DNA of 64,000 bases from Drosophila miranda (lineage: Eukaryota; Arthropoda; Insecta; Diptera; Drosophilidae). Numbering within the stretch: position 1 is the first letter of the stretch; each line of letters starts with the position of its first letter. The position numbers and the translations under genes are program-made. Shown here piece after piece: positions 22,001-30,706 of the stretch. Under the pieces are notes generated by a model, which was not told where the DNA came from, ran no database searches, and worked only from the letters and a program-made list of their open reading frames with translations. The stretch covers positions 21,207,657 through 21,271,656 of the forward strand of contig NC_046674.1 in NCBI RefSeq assembly GCF_003369915.1. The letters are read 5' to 3'.

Positions 22001-25000
22001 AGTTTGATAAAACTAAAGAAGTTTATTGGCTATTAAGACTACCAAGGGAGAAGGGTACTCAGGAATTCAGCTTCACGATGTTCAGGAACCACTCCCGGAT
22101 CTCGGGCACGCTGGTGTAGACGCCGGGCAGCGCCGAGGCGCAGCCGTAACCGAATGACACTATGCCCGCCAGTTGGCCTTTGAAGACGAGCGGACCGCCG
22201 GAGTCGCCATCGCACGAGTCTCGCCTATAGGGCTTCGAGGCGCACATCATTGATCGGGTGATGCCATGGATGCCTTTGAAGGCGGACAGACAGGAGGACC
22301 GCGACCACACGGGCAACAGAACACTGTGCACCCGTTGGGCCGTGCTGGAGGAGGTGGCACTGGTGGAGCCCCAGCCGGACACCTTGACTATCGCTCGGGG
22401 CGGAACGGGCTGTGAGGCCAGTGCAATGGTCTCGATGTTGGCGCCCACCATCGCCGATTGCAGCCGCAGTGCGGCCACGTCCATGTTGAGGGTCTTCATG
22501 CTGAAGTCCGGACGAATGGCAACAAAGTCCACCAGACGGATGGTGGCATAGGGACCTGCCTGGTTCGACGCCCCGCCATAGATCTTCAGTTCGTCCTTGT
22601 TCTTTCTGTACACGCAGTGGGCCGCCGTGATGACCCACCTGGGTTGAATCAGCGAGCCCCCACACATCTCTGTTGAGGTCGTGACCTGCACGAGGTACTT
22701 TTCTTCCTTAATGCTCGATACCTGGCCCCCAATGATGCGGGGTTGGATCTGCATACTGTCGGAACTGTCGGTAGAAACCACCTGTAATCCTAGGACTCCC
22801 AGGATAGACAGTATAATAAGCATCATTGAAACCAGGCAGCGGACAAACATTGTGGATAAGCAACTAACACTTGGGGATGCTGGACGATCGGCTTTTATAT
22901 CACAGCAACCAAATCAAATCTGCCGAAACGACAGATCAACATTTGCACAATTGTTCAAGCAACAACTTGTCGATTCGGAAGAGCTCGGAAGAGTGTGAGA
23001 GCGGAAGTCCAACGGTGCCAACCACACTCACAACAAAATTCTCAAAGATCTGGATCTGATTGATTAATATACTTGTACCTTAAATATTTGTGGTCTATAA
23101 ATATCATTCAACAGAATTATGATGTGCAAAGAAGGAAGCACTTGCCGAAAATATTTCAAACACACATTTCTGTAAATGCGATAGAGAGAGGCAAAAACGA
23201 ATTTTGTATTGAATCAGCAACGTCAAAGATTTAGCCATGTCCGACTGTGTGTCTAGCCGAATCAACCAAAGGATGTTTGAGAGATTCAGAGCTAAGGATG
23301 CATGTATTTGAAGAGTCTTATACTATCATTTCAACGCATACCGATTGGTTTGTGCTAATGCCAAGTTAAGTTAAGGAAAGACACTCGCTAATAGCCAATT
23401 AAGTTTTTAACTACTGCGTTATGGTCAAAAAGCCAGATGTCTCCGTGATCCCTCTGAAATTTTCTCGAACTTGTGATGAGAGACAAGAAAAACATAACCA
23501 GAAAAAGAGTATGCTCTAATTTTAATTGTTGCATTCCGTTTATTCTCTTTCCACATAAACGAACTATTTTATTAGAATTTGAAAATATTTCATTTGTTTC
23601 CATTTTTCCGAAACTGTTTTTATTCCGCTACATCTGTCTCTATCTCTCTTCTCATACCAACACCAGCTATGTTGCTTTCTCGCTTCCTTTCGCCTGTAGG
23701 CGCACACTGCACGAGGAAGAGCGTGAAGAGAGAGAGGGAAAGAGAGAGAATGAGTAAGCGCACTTGTTCCTTCTGGCTATAATAATGATCCGATCTGAAC
23801 CGGAGACTGTCCAGTCTGGTAGATATATAGTCAGTCTCTATGATTCTGCGCTTTCTCATATCATATACATATGCAACAGATAATCGTCCTTTGGGTGGGC
23901 GGTAGGGGGCTAGACGAAATTTTGAAATGCTCTCGTAACAGGGTGATATCACAGGAGTCTGCACACAAAATTTGGTTGCTTAATCTCGTATGGTTTTTGA
24001 GATCTAGTCGGAGCCGGACTGATCAAGAATATATATTCTTTATGGGGTCGGAAACGGGTTCTTTTGAAACCCATCCACATCTATCAAAAATCGAATAGAC
24101 TAACAACTGGGCAGATACAAAAAAACCATAAATATTCAGATAAAATAAGCACACAAGCATTATTTTGTATACATGTACGAATACTTTCCAAGTTTACAAT
24201 TTTATTTCACTTTAAAAGACAGAATTTTCCTTATTCGCGAGTAATTTGCGATTTTCAATCAGGTGGCTTTACAATAAATAATAGAAATATAAAATATTAT
24301 AATTGGGCCAAAATATCGGGCTTTTTTGCCATAATGCCCTATAAAACATATTTATGTTTGTGATCTGCATGTCAGGAAGACCAATAACTGGCTGAGCTGC
24401 TGAGATAATGGTACGTATGGTAAAGTGTCTTCCGTTTTTGTGGAGATCTGAAGCGAGTGTACAAGAAGTGTTAGCACACGTGTGCCATATAATCGTACAA
24501 AAATCAATATTATCACTAGCTTCGAGCTGTCACAGTTAGGAATTCGCTAGACCTTCGCTTCGCGAAGTTATCTACCAAAAAAAAAAATGCCTATATTTAG
24601 TTGGACTTCTGTACGAGCCCAAGGCGAGAAGTCTTTGTTTAAGCCAGTTGTTGGTTCTAGGCTGTTATTAGTCAGGTGATATTTGACGTGTTCCGTCTTT
24701 GAATTCCATTTTCCTATCTAAGCACACAAGAGTATGCTGGAGTAGTGTTGTTTTTAACTGGATTTATTTATGGATTAAGCAAAACAGCCCTGTCTTGTGG
24801 GCTTATTATTGTAGGTCGTAGGTTCAGTGACTCTCAAGGTTTAAGATCCTAATTGTTCGACATTATGCGGTTGGCCCACGTTCGGATCCTGGCCACCGCT
24901 GTGTACACGCCGGGATATCCGGACCTGGCGCAGCCATAGCCAAACGATACAATGCCCAGCAGCGTTGAATCTCTGGTTACTGCACCGCCGGAGTCGCCGC

Positions 25001-28000
25001 TGCATGAATCCTTCTTCTTGCCGCGGGCGCAGAACATGTATTTGGTGATGGTGGCCAATCTGCCGTAGTCCTGGCTGCAAACACGCTGCCTGACCACCGT
25101 GATCTGCGTGGCCCGCAGCGTCCGGGAAGTGCTGCCGCCTTCACTGGTCAGACCCCAGCCCGCGATGCGCACCCTGGAGCCCGCTTTGGGCACGAAGGAC
25201 CCCATCGAGATGGTGGCAATGTTGGTGCCTGTCATGGTTTCGTTCAGCTTCAGCAGTGAGGCGTCCATGTTCATTTTCGTGGTAGTGAAACGGGGTGCCA
25301 CGGCAGTAAGGACCACGGAGCGCACCACGCCATCGCTGCCGTCTAGAGTGGTGGTTCCTCCGCGCACCAAAAACGACGAGGCAGTTTGCCCCTTCACACA
25401 GTGTCCGGCGCTGAGAACCCAAAGGGTGGATATCAAAGAGCCGCCGCACAGGCTAGTTCCGCGACGCACCTGCACTAGGTATGGGGCCGTGCTAATGGTC
25501 GTCGTAGTGCCACCGACAATCTTCGACTGGATCTTGGCGGGTGTCGCTGTCTTTGATGCCTTGCTCGGGGAGGTCTTCTTTGCGACAGAGGTGCCTCTTC
25601 TCACAGCTGCTCTGCTTCGGGCGGTCTTGGCCACAGCTTGACTCCTATTCGTTGCCAGTTTGCGGACGTTTCCGTTCCTCAATCTCCTTCTTGCCTGGTT
25701 GGCCTGCGCCGCCTCGGTCATCTGGGCCAGCACGGCCAGCACCAGCACAGCTAAGATCAGGTACTCCCAGCGGCAACGCATCTCGATGTGAACTGTTCTG
25801 GCGGTGACCTTGCCCCGGCTTTTATCTCTTCGCATTTTGCCGAAAAACAAGCTGTGACACGACACCTGTGCAAATACTGCTTCCCCAATAGGAGGGCGGG
25901 TATCAATGGTTCTTGTTCTTGAGATGATGTTTGATGGAAGGTGACGTCGATGCGCGACGACCCGTCAGGGCTGCGAAAAAACTATTTAATGATCGGCGGC
26001 ATTGGCTTGGGGATAATCCCCTCCTAGCAGTATCGCCGCATGGTGTCTGTGATCCAGTCGGATAAGTAGCTGACGTCGGAGTACACCCCGGGGCTGTCCT
26101 CGTGGGCACAGCGATTCGCCTTTCCCCAGGAAACAACTCCCGCCAGAAGGCCATTGGCATTGACCACAGGTCCGCCGGAGTCAGCGGCGCAGGCATCTTT
26201 ATGACCCGGCACCGAAGCACAGTACATGCTCTCGGTGATGTTCCGATACCCGTCGTACAGCTTCTGGCACTCCTGTCGCCCCATGACGCGCACGTGGACG
26301 CTGTGCAGCTGATTCGGCAGCTGCGTGGAACCTTCGTCTGTGAGGCCCCATCCTGAGACGCGGACAAACGAGCCGGCCCGGGGCGATCTGATGGCCAGGC
26401 GGATGGGTCTGGCTATGGGCGCCTTGAGGGGCTGCTGCAGCTGAAGCAGCGCCACATCGTGGTCCAGCGTGGAGTGGCTGTAGGCCGAGGGCAGGAGGAT
26501 GTTCTTCACGTGGCGTGCATGGCGAATATCGCTGAGAAACGTGACTCCACCGCGCACCACAAAGTCCTCCGGCTGCCCCTTTACCAGGCAGTGCGCGGCC
26601 GTCAACACACAGTACGGGGTCACCAGGGAGCCGCCGCACTCAAAGTTCCCATTTCGTCGGATGTTCACCATGTGTGGCTGGTGCCGTACCTCGCTGCGGT
26701 GGCCGCCTACCACGCGTGGACTCCGCTGCAGGTCGACCGCCTCGAACGACAGCTCTCCCATGGCACCCGTGCCACAGAGCACCAGCAGAAGTAGCACAAG
26801 AAGCAGCAGCAGCGGAAGCGGGAAACCAGCGCTCATCTCAATCTGTCTGTCTGTGTTGCTTGTAATGGAAACTGCACTCGACTGGGGCCCCCAACAGCAC
26901 TCTACAATTATTTATAGAGCGGAACGGCACTGACCTTCCCCAACAGGCACCAACAGCCACCAACAGCCGTAGCAGCCACCATACAAAACACCTGTTGGCA
27001 CACACCATTGAACTTGGGTCGAGGAGGAAGTGAACCATCGTCAATGGGTCGCCTCTTGATTTCAATGTAACTTTTTGTTTGCCTTACTGCCAGTGCGTTC
27101 TGCCTGTAATATGTATAAGAGTACGTACCGTTCAGCTAGCAAGCGAAATGTTTAATTAAGACGTCGAGTTTGTTGTTCAAAATTATGACTCGTTCGTCGT
27201 CCAATACGATAGTGAAATGTTTCAAAAGTTTTTTTTACTTACTGTTCTCAAAAAGTCATCAATTCGAGATTTCCGTTGAAGATTACAGAATTCCAAGATT
27301 ACAAGGCGCATCATCAGTCATTTCTGATTCGTACAGAAGTCCGATGGCTTTCTCGTGGAAAAGTGCTTTCTCGGACTTACTAGCTAAAAGAAAGAGACCC
27401 AGCCGTCTTAAGAGGCCCAGGGCTCAGATTTTGCTTCAGTATTTAGAAGAATGGGCAGTGAACCTTTCATATCTGGCAGACATGTTCGACAATTTAAATG
27501 AGCTCAAAAGAAAACGAGCGGGAACGTTGTGATCCGCGGAAAGGGCCCCAGCTATAGTTTATACCCGGTACTCAGTCAGTATTAGGTGAGTTTAATAATT
27601 TAAACATCTGTCTCTTTTTTTTCTATTCTGGCACCAACACCACACACACCGCACGAGGAGTGTGTGGGTGTGAGAGAGAAAGAATGAGTAAGCACGTGCC
27701 CCAGATCCGCTTTCACTACGAATGTTTGGTACAGTGGAAAGTGCAAATGCTACTTACCACTAAGTAGCTATGAATTTTAGACATAGATGCAGCGTGTCTG
27801 GTCACCTTATGTGCATAAATTATGTATATAAATACAAATGTATATGTAACGGACTCTATTTGTTATTGAGGAACCATGAATGTCTCCATTTAAATACCTT
27901 TATTCATTTTTTATTCTTAGTATTCCTCACCACAGACATCTCTCCGGGTCGTCAGAAGCTGCACACCCAAATCCAAATAGATGTGGGGGAGCTGTCCGGC

Positions 28001-29677
28001 CAGAGCAGCAACACGGCCACGTACTACATCTTCAGCCTGGCGGAGACAGAGATCAAGCTGCAGCAGAGGCTCAGCTACACGCTGGATGTAGACACTGGCG
28101 GGTCAGGGAGCAGCGGGTCGGCTGGAGCCAGAGCCAGCACGGCGCCCAACAGCTCGGAGTCGACTCCCGATCACAATGTCAAGAGCATAGCCCTCAGCCT
28201 GGCAGCCATATCGCCGGTACAGATCGAGTACCTAGACGAGACGCGGCTGCGAAAGTCGCGCGACGACACGGTGACCGTGAGATGTTACAGTGACTTCAAG
28301 TTCAGTGCCCGCTTCTACACACTCAACCGGAAGCCGCTGAACCAGGTCTATCGCGGGGAGAACTTTCTGCTGCGGGCCAACACGGAGGTGCTGGCCGTGG
28401 ACGATGTGGAGATATTGGATAGCTTCTTTATATGTGTAAGTAGACCCTTCCCCAGATAAAAGTGTTCTCCAGTTGATGGTCTGCTCCTCCTCTCTCCTCT
28501 CTCCGCTCTCCATTCAGGATCACAACCTAGTGCAATCGAACTACAGCTTTAAGCGGAAGAAGTACACCAATAAGTACAGCGCCGGTGACCAGCTGGAGAG
28601 TGTGATAGTGCTGCGCACAAACGCCACAGGTCAGGACTGGGCGACTGCTCGGGACCTAGATCAGCGTGGCAAGCTCGAGGGCAAGTCTTCGTCCAGCAAA
28701 TTTATTAGGCGCCCACCGAAGAGCCCCAGCGAGGAAAACTCTGCTCCAACGGCGCCTACCGGCATAAGCTCCTACATGAACAAGAGCCTGGTGGCCAAGA
28801 TTCCCACAACCATGACCATCATCAATAGCAACTCGGCCGTGTCCAATGCTCTGCAAGTGGCCAACTCGGCTGTAATGAGCAGCTCCCTGCATTCGGAAGA
28901 CGCGAAGCTGGGCGAGGATGGAGCGCCTGCAGGCTCTCCCTTAGAGGGTGGCAAAACTACTCGCGTTGTTTACAACAAAGCGCTGGAAGCTGTGCAGGGA
29001 ACGGGCCATTGCCGGGGCTTCATCAAGGGCATCTATACGCTGGAGGAGAACCCATCCCCGGCCCCTGTTTTCGGGGTATTTTGTATACGATGGCGCAGGG
29101 CCAATGCCAAGGAGGAGAACGAGTCCAAGTTCATTATCAGTGGTCTCGAAATTGCCGAGCCACCGCTGAACATCTATTGCACCATCGAGGAGAAGATGTT
29201 CGTTAAGATGCCAATGGCCTTCAAGGTGGTGATCAAAAATCCCACAACACATGTGCTTCACCTGATCGCCACGCTCAGCATCAGCAAGGCGGACAACTTT
29301 ATATGTTCCGGTCACAAGCAGGTGAGAAACATCTACAACAGTGTGTCTAAAATGTTAGTAAATTTTGTATTTATTCCCCAGTTGGACATCTCCATAATGG
29401 CGTATGATGAAAAGGAACTGGTCTACAATCTGTATCCCCTTCAAGTGGGATGGCAAGAGCTGCCCGTACTTAGCCTGGAGTACAACACCAAGGCGGACCC
29501 CCAGAAGAACGACATTCACAATGCCTTGCTCGACGAACTGGTGCTGCGGGCACTGCCCAAGCGAGTCTTTGTACTGGTAAGTGGTCAGCGCTTGCTCGAT
29601 GGCCTTCTTCGGTTCTAACGCCTGTCTCTTCTCCCATCTCCCCACAGCCACCACTGAAGCAACAGACCACCAAGTAG
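16060..29677 (+). CDS. gry: Gryzun, TRAPPC11 subunit of the TRAPP complex
   Basis: Ten exons keep one frame: 16060-16799, 16860-17090, 17169-17609, 17668-18066, 18135-18575, 18682-18872, 27921-28435, 28518-29321, 29382-29576 and 29648-29677. They give about 1,328 residues. The N-terminal part and the foie-gras region (exons 2-4) are followed by the gryzun beta-rich C-terminal region (KLHTQIQIDVGEL...TYYIFSLAETEIKL). TRAPPC11 is a peripheral subunit of TRAPPIII, acting in ER-Golgi and autophagy traffic. A Gln-rich insert lies in exon 5. Intron 6 (18873-27920) is about 9 kb and holds six antisense serine protease genes plus Helitron debris. The phase-1 join AACAGCG/TATTCCTC restores the reading frame, so the long intron is well supported. 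It is convergent with hobbit. Confidence 0.93.
19000..19773 (-). CDS. Trypsin-like serine protease 1 (nested in gryzun intron 6)
   Basis: Intronless. I chose the start MPVGLWHLL, which gives a clean Leu-rich signal peptide and 257 residues; an upstream in-frame ATG at 19863 would add 30 residues. Activation site R-IVGG; catalytic His in TAAHC, Asp in TDVAVLKL, Ser in GDSGGP. Asp sits six residues before the Ser (DACEGDSGGP) and SWGIGC follows, giving trypsin specificity for Lys/Arg. Secreted, S1A family. It is the most 3' of six tandem genes on this strand. Confidence 0.9.
   Translation of the reverse strand: MPVGLWHLLHLLLLLLLLRLLPIVVATNEANSRIVGGIPVDIGTVPYLINLRIGGNFICGGSLVTPTHVVTAAHCVKGVGAARMQVVAGTTRLTEPGVRSDVAKVYTPKAYSSRTLHTDVAVLKLKTPLTGPKIATIELCNSSWNAGELIKVSGWGLVSERSKSVSMQVRSVDVALIPRKSCMSQYKLRGTITNTMFCAAVPGVKDACEGDSGGPAAYQGQLCGIVSWGIGCGRRNSPGVYTSVKTVRSFIDKALNM
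20201..20965 (-). CDS. Trypsin-like serine protease 2 (nested)
   Basis: Intronless, 254 residues from MEWLWLFCIIQTAMAVA, which is a signal peptide; an in-frame ATG 22 codons upstream is less likely. Activation site R-IVGG; His in SAAHC, Asp in MDVALLQL, Ser in CSGDSGGP; the Asp before it (RDSC) predicts trypsin specificity. The six usual cysteines are present. The downstream gene in the array starts about 430 nt away. Confidence 0.9.
   Translation of the reverse strand: MEWLWLFCIIQTAMAVARSGPRIVGGKETSIAQVPYLVYLRQGGFFVCGGSLLSTTVVLSAAHCVYGAQPEDYTVHAGASRLDQASPVVRGVASFHLSPSYSSTNFDMDVALLQLRESVPLSAGSVATIAACRMPPDSNAYARISGWGVTRENNREPAVQVRTAMVRMLPGAECRLSYAGVAKISDSMICASVRGLRDSCSGDSGGPLVYRGQVCGIVSWGFGCARLAYPGVYTSVASVRVRTFIERTLQEIGS
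21127..21903 (-). CDS. Trypsin-like serine protease 3 (nested), atypical activation site
   Basis: Intronless, 258 residues. Signal peptide MKMFRLLACLALFGQLHG. The activation site reads K-IYGG in place of R/K-IVGG. Catalytic His in TAAHC, Asp in SDVAVIRL, Ser in CTGDSGGP with Asp at the specificity site (DACTGDSGGP). The loop after the His is longer than in the neighbours (QLQCLGDGSAAED). N-glycosylation sites NISN and NESL lie near the middle. Probably active and secreted. Confidence 0.9.
   Translation of the reverse strand: MKMFRLLACLALFGQLHGLSLPQLIKIYGGHDAPIGAYPFLVNLRRGGRFRCGGFLATPSCVVTAAHCLQNRRHVYDVTVHAQLQCLGDGSAAEDVRRASFSMVSPHYSPQDESDSDVAVIRLQQPFNISNESLPQIDFNELPKAAKFTVIGWGITNEYKTTWNQCLQAVYVGLVPQDVCRRTMLHPITDNMFCALGENGGDACTGDSGGPILQAGRPVGIVSWGYRCGSGSPGVYTRLSSPPIKYWLQNLLERHCRV
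22059..22850 (-). CDS. Trypsin-like serine protease 4 (nested)
   Basis: Intronless, 263 residues. Signal peptide MFVRCLVSMMLIILSILGVL. Short propeptide, activation site R-IIGG; His in TAAHC, Asp in MDVAALRL, Ser in CDGDSGGP, Asp specificity residue (RDSCDGDSGGP), SFGYGC. All catalytic residues are present, so a secreted trypsin-like enzyme is expected. A gap of about 2 kb to the next protease holds Helitron sequence. Confidence 0.9.
   Translation of the reverse strand: MFVRCLVSMMLIILSILGVLGLQVVSTDSSDSMQIQPRIIGGQVSSIKEEKYLVQVTTSTEMCGGSLIQPRWVITAAHCVYRKNKDELKIYGGASNQAGPYATIRLVDFVAIRPDFSMKTLNMDVAALRLQSAMVGANIETIALASQPVPPRAIVKVSGWGSTSATSSSTAQRVHSVLLPVWSRSSCLSAFKGIHGITRSMMCASKPYRRDSCDGDSGGPLVFKGQLAGIVSFGYGCASALPGVYTSVPEIREWFLNIVKLNS
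23040..23555. other. Non-coding spacer inside gryzun intron 6
   Basis: AT-rich spacer between proteases 4 and 5. No gene-like structure was recognised. Confidence 0.4.
23560..24110 (+). mobile_element. DINE-1/SGM-like Helitron copy
   Basis: Shared landmarks in order: CATCTGTCTCTATCTCTC, TCATACCAACACCAGC, a GCACGAGGAAGAG purine tract, GAGAATGAGTAAGCGCAC, GAGACTGTCCAGTCTGG, CCGGACTGATCAAGAATA, then TTTATGGGGTCGGAAACGG. The last two are characteristic of DINE-1-type elements in many Drosophila. It lies inside gryzun intron 6. Confidence 0.7.
24400..24620 (-). mobile_element. DINE-1-like Helitron 5' end fragment
   Basis: On the minus strand it contains TTCGCGAAGCGAAGGTC and AGCGAATTCCTAACTGTGAC. 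The CTAACTGTGACAGCT string is shared with the copy at 13960-14380. It is probably a separate piece or the end of a second insertion. Confidence 0.55.
24849..25781 (-). CDS. Trypsin-like serine protease 5 (nested) with long basic propeptide
   Basis: Intronless, 310 residues from MRCRWEYLILAVLVLAVLAQ (signal peptide); ATGs further upstream in frame are less likely. Between the signal and the activation site K-IVGG lies a propeptide of about 85 residues, unusually rich in Arg, Lys, Ala, Ser and Thr (RRRLRNGNVRKLA, SVAKKTSPSKASK). The catalytic domain has His in SAGHC (Ala to Gly in the usual AAHC), Asp in MDASLLKL and Ser in GDSGGA (Pro replaced by Ala), with Asp at the specificity pocket (KDSCSGDS). 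It is probably still an active trypsin-like enzyme. The basic extension sets it apart from its neighbours. Confidence 0.88.
   Translation of the reverse strand: MRCRWEYLILAVLVLAVLAQMTEAAQANQARRRLRNGNVRKLATNRSQAVAKTARSRAAVRRGTSVAKKTSPSKASKTATPAKIQSKIVGGTTTTISTAPYLVQVRRGTSLCGGSLISTLWVLSAGHCVKGQTASSFLVRGGTTTLDGSDGVVRSVVLTAVAPRFTTTKMNMDASLLKLNETMTGTNIATISMGSFVPKAGSRVRIAGWGLTSEGGSTSRTLRATQITVVRQRVCSQDYGRLATITKYMFCARGKKKDSCSGDSGGAVTRDSTLLGIVSFGYGCARSGYPGVYTAVARIRTWANRIMSNN
26024..26836 (-). CDS. Trypsin-like serine protease 6 (nested) with Ala at position 193
   Basis: Intronless, 270 residues. Signal peptide MSAGFPLPLLLLLVLLLLV. Activation site R-VVGG; His in TAAHC, Asp in HDVALLQL, Ser in ADSGGP. 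The motif before the Ser reads DACAADSGGP: the Gly that helps form the oxyanion hole (chymotrypsin 193) is Ala, and a polar 192 is also Ala. The specificity Asp is kept. An extra loop, KANRCAHEDSPG, follows the SWG. It may be an enzyme with altered inhibitor sensitivity or a weak one. It is the most 5' member of the array. Confidence 0.88.
   Translation of the reverse strand: MSAGFPLPLLLLLVLLLLVLCGTGAMGELSFEAVDLQRSPRVVGGHRSEVRHQPHMVNIRRNGNFECGGSLVTPYCVLTAAHCLVKGQPEDFVVRGGVTFLSDIRHARHVKNILLPSAYSHSTLDHDVALLQLQQPLKAPIARPIRLAIRSPRAGSFVRVSGWGLTDEGSTQLPNQLHSVHVRVMGRQECQKLYDGYRNITESMYCASVPGHKDACAADSGGPVVNANGLLAGVVSWGKANRCAHEDSPGVYSDVSYLSDWITDTMRRYC
27185..27532 (+). CDS. Possible small basic protein, function unknown
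   Basis: An open frame of about 115 codons from MTRSSSNTIVKC to KRKRAGTL. It is basic (RKRPSRLKRPRAQ near the middle) and has a helical C-terminal stretch (LLQYLEEWAVNLSYLADMF). No family was recognised. It sits in gryzun intron 6, in the same sense as gryzun, between protease 6 and a Helitron fragment. A short lineage-specific gene or a chance frame are both possible. Confidence 0.35.
   Translation: MTRSSSNTIVKCFKSFFYLLFSKSHQFEISVEDYRIPRLQGASSVISDSYRSPMAFSWKSAFSDLLAKRKRPSRLKRPRAQILLQYLEEWAVNLSYLADMFDNLNELKRKRAGTL
27535..27775 (+). mobile_element. DINE-1/SGM-like Helitron fragment
   Basis: Landmarks: CCGCGGAAAGGGCC, ATACCCGGTACTCAGTCAGT, ACATCTGTCTCTTTT, TATTCTGGCACCAACACC, CGCACGAGGAGTG, GAGAATGAGTAAGCAC. 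It is homologous to 13960-14380 (opposite strand) and 23560-24110, and lies just before gryzun exon 7. Confidence 0.65.
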
Positions 29678-30706
29678 GGGTGCAGTGATAAGCTAATGGG
29701 CGATGTAGTTAGTTTTAAGTTTTAATGTTTAAAATATCATTGCTACGAGTATCTATAAAATTAAACTACACGTTATCCTTTATTGTGTGGACCTTTTACA
29801 CCTTCGGCCTCTACAGGCACAGGAGCTCTTAAAATGTTGCATATGTTGTCAGACTAGCTTCTAGTTATTCTGTTGGCCTGATTAAAACGGGCTATATATA
29901 ATACACTGAATTCCAACAGAATACAATGACAGATCTGTTTAGCACAAAAATTTGTAAATGAAGTAATGCCCTTTGGTGCGTCTTGTTTCCCAATTCTTGT
30001 GAGGGGACGGTCTGTTCCACTCAAATGTTGAGTTTTTATTTTGAAGACGCATGTGATGTTCACAGAATCTAAAAGGCGTCTGTCTCCATTAATTTCCATT
30101 TCTTGAGGTGATGTCTCAGGTGACTCCGGTCTGCTTCCTATATTCCCTAAAGAATTGTATCATTGTATTCGGGTTCGTTATACCAACCCCATCTATCGGG
30201 ATAATGTTGTAGGAATAGCAACGGCGGGTCGACCTATGTTTCACAAGATTTTGCTAGTAAAAAGCGCGGATATTCGGGTTATCGATTCCATGGCGCTGTG
30301 CCAGATACTCAGTTACCAGTGAATCAAAAAAAAAGTCAAAGGTTACAGGTTTGCCAGAGGACGATGGTTTAAATGGTTACCCACAAAACACATTTATAAC
30401 TACAAATATTTATAGATTGTTAGATTTGCATAGCATAATACTTGAGTGTCTGTGTATGTCTGAGTGCGTGATTGTAGTGTATAATGTATCTGTTAATCTG
30501 TTAATGGGCCAAGACGCACTCGACATTCTTGTTAATTGGTTAGATTGATTAAGATAAGTCCAGGTCCAGGGCCTGGGTCAGGGCCAAGCGTCAGTACCGA
30601 GTTGCACACATATGTATTTTTGTACATCCTTTGAACGTACAATACAATAAATATAAACTATATTCCAATGATATAGGAACAGCACCTAGTCGCAAATTCC
30701 TTGGGA
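29678..30706. other. Convergent 3' region of gryzun and hobbit
   Basis: It holds the 3' UTRs of two convergent genes. A segment near 30285-30330 (CCAGATACTCAGTTACCAGTG) resembles part of the Helitron family weakly. No gene was seen. Confidence 0.45.
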
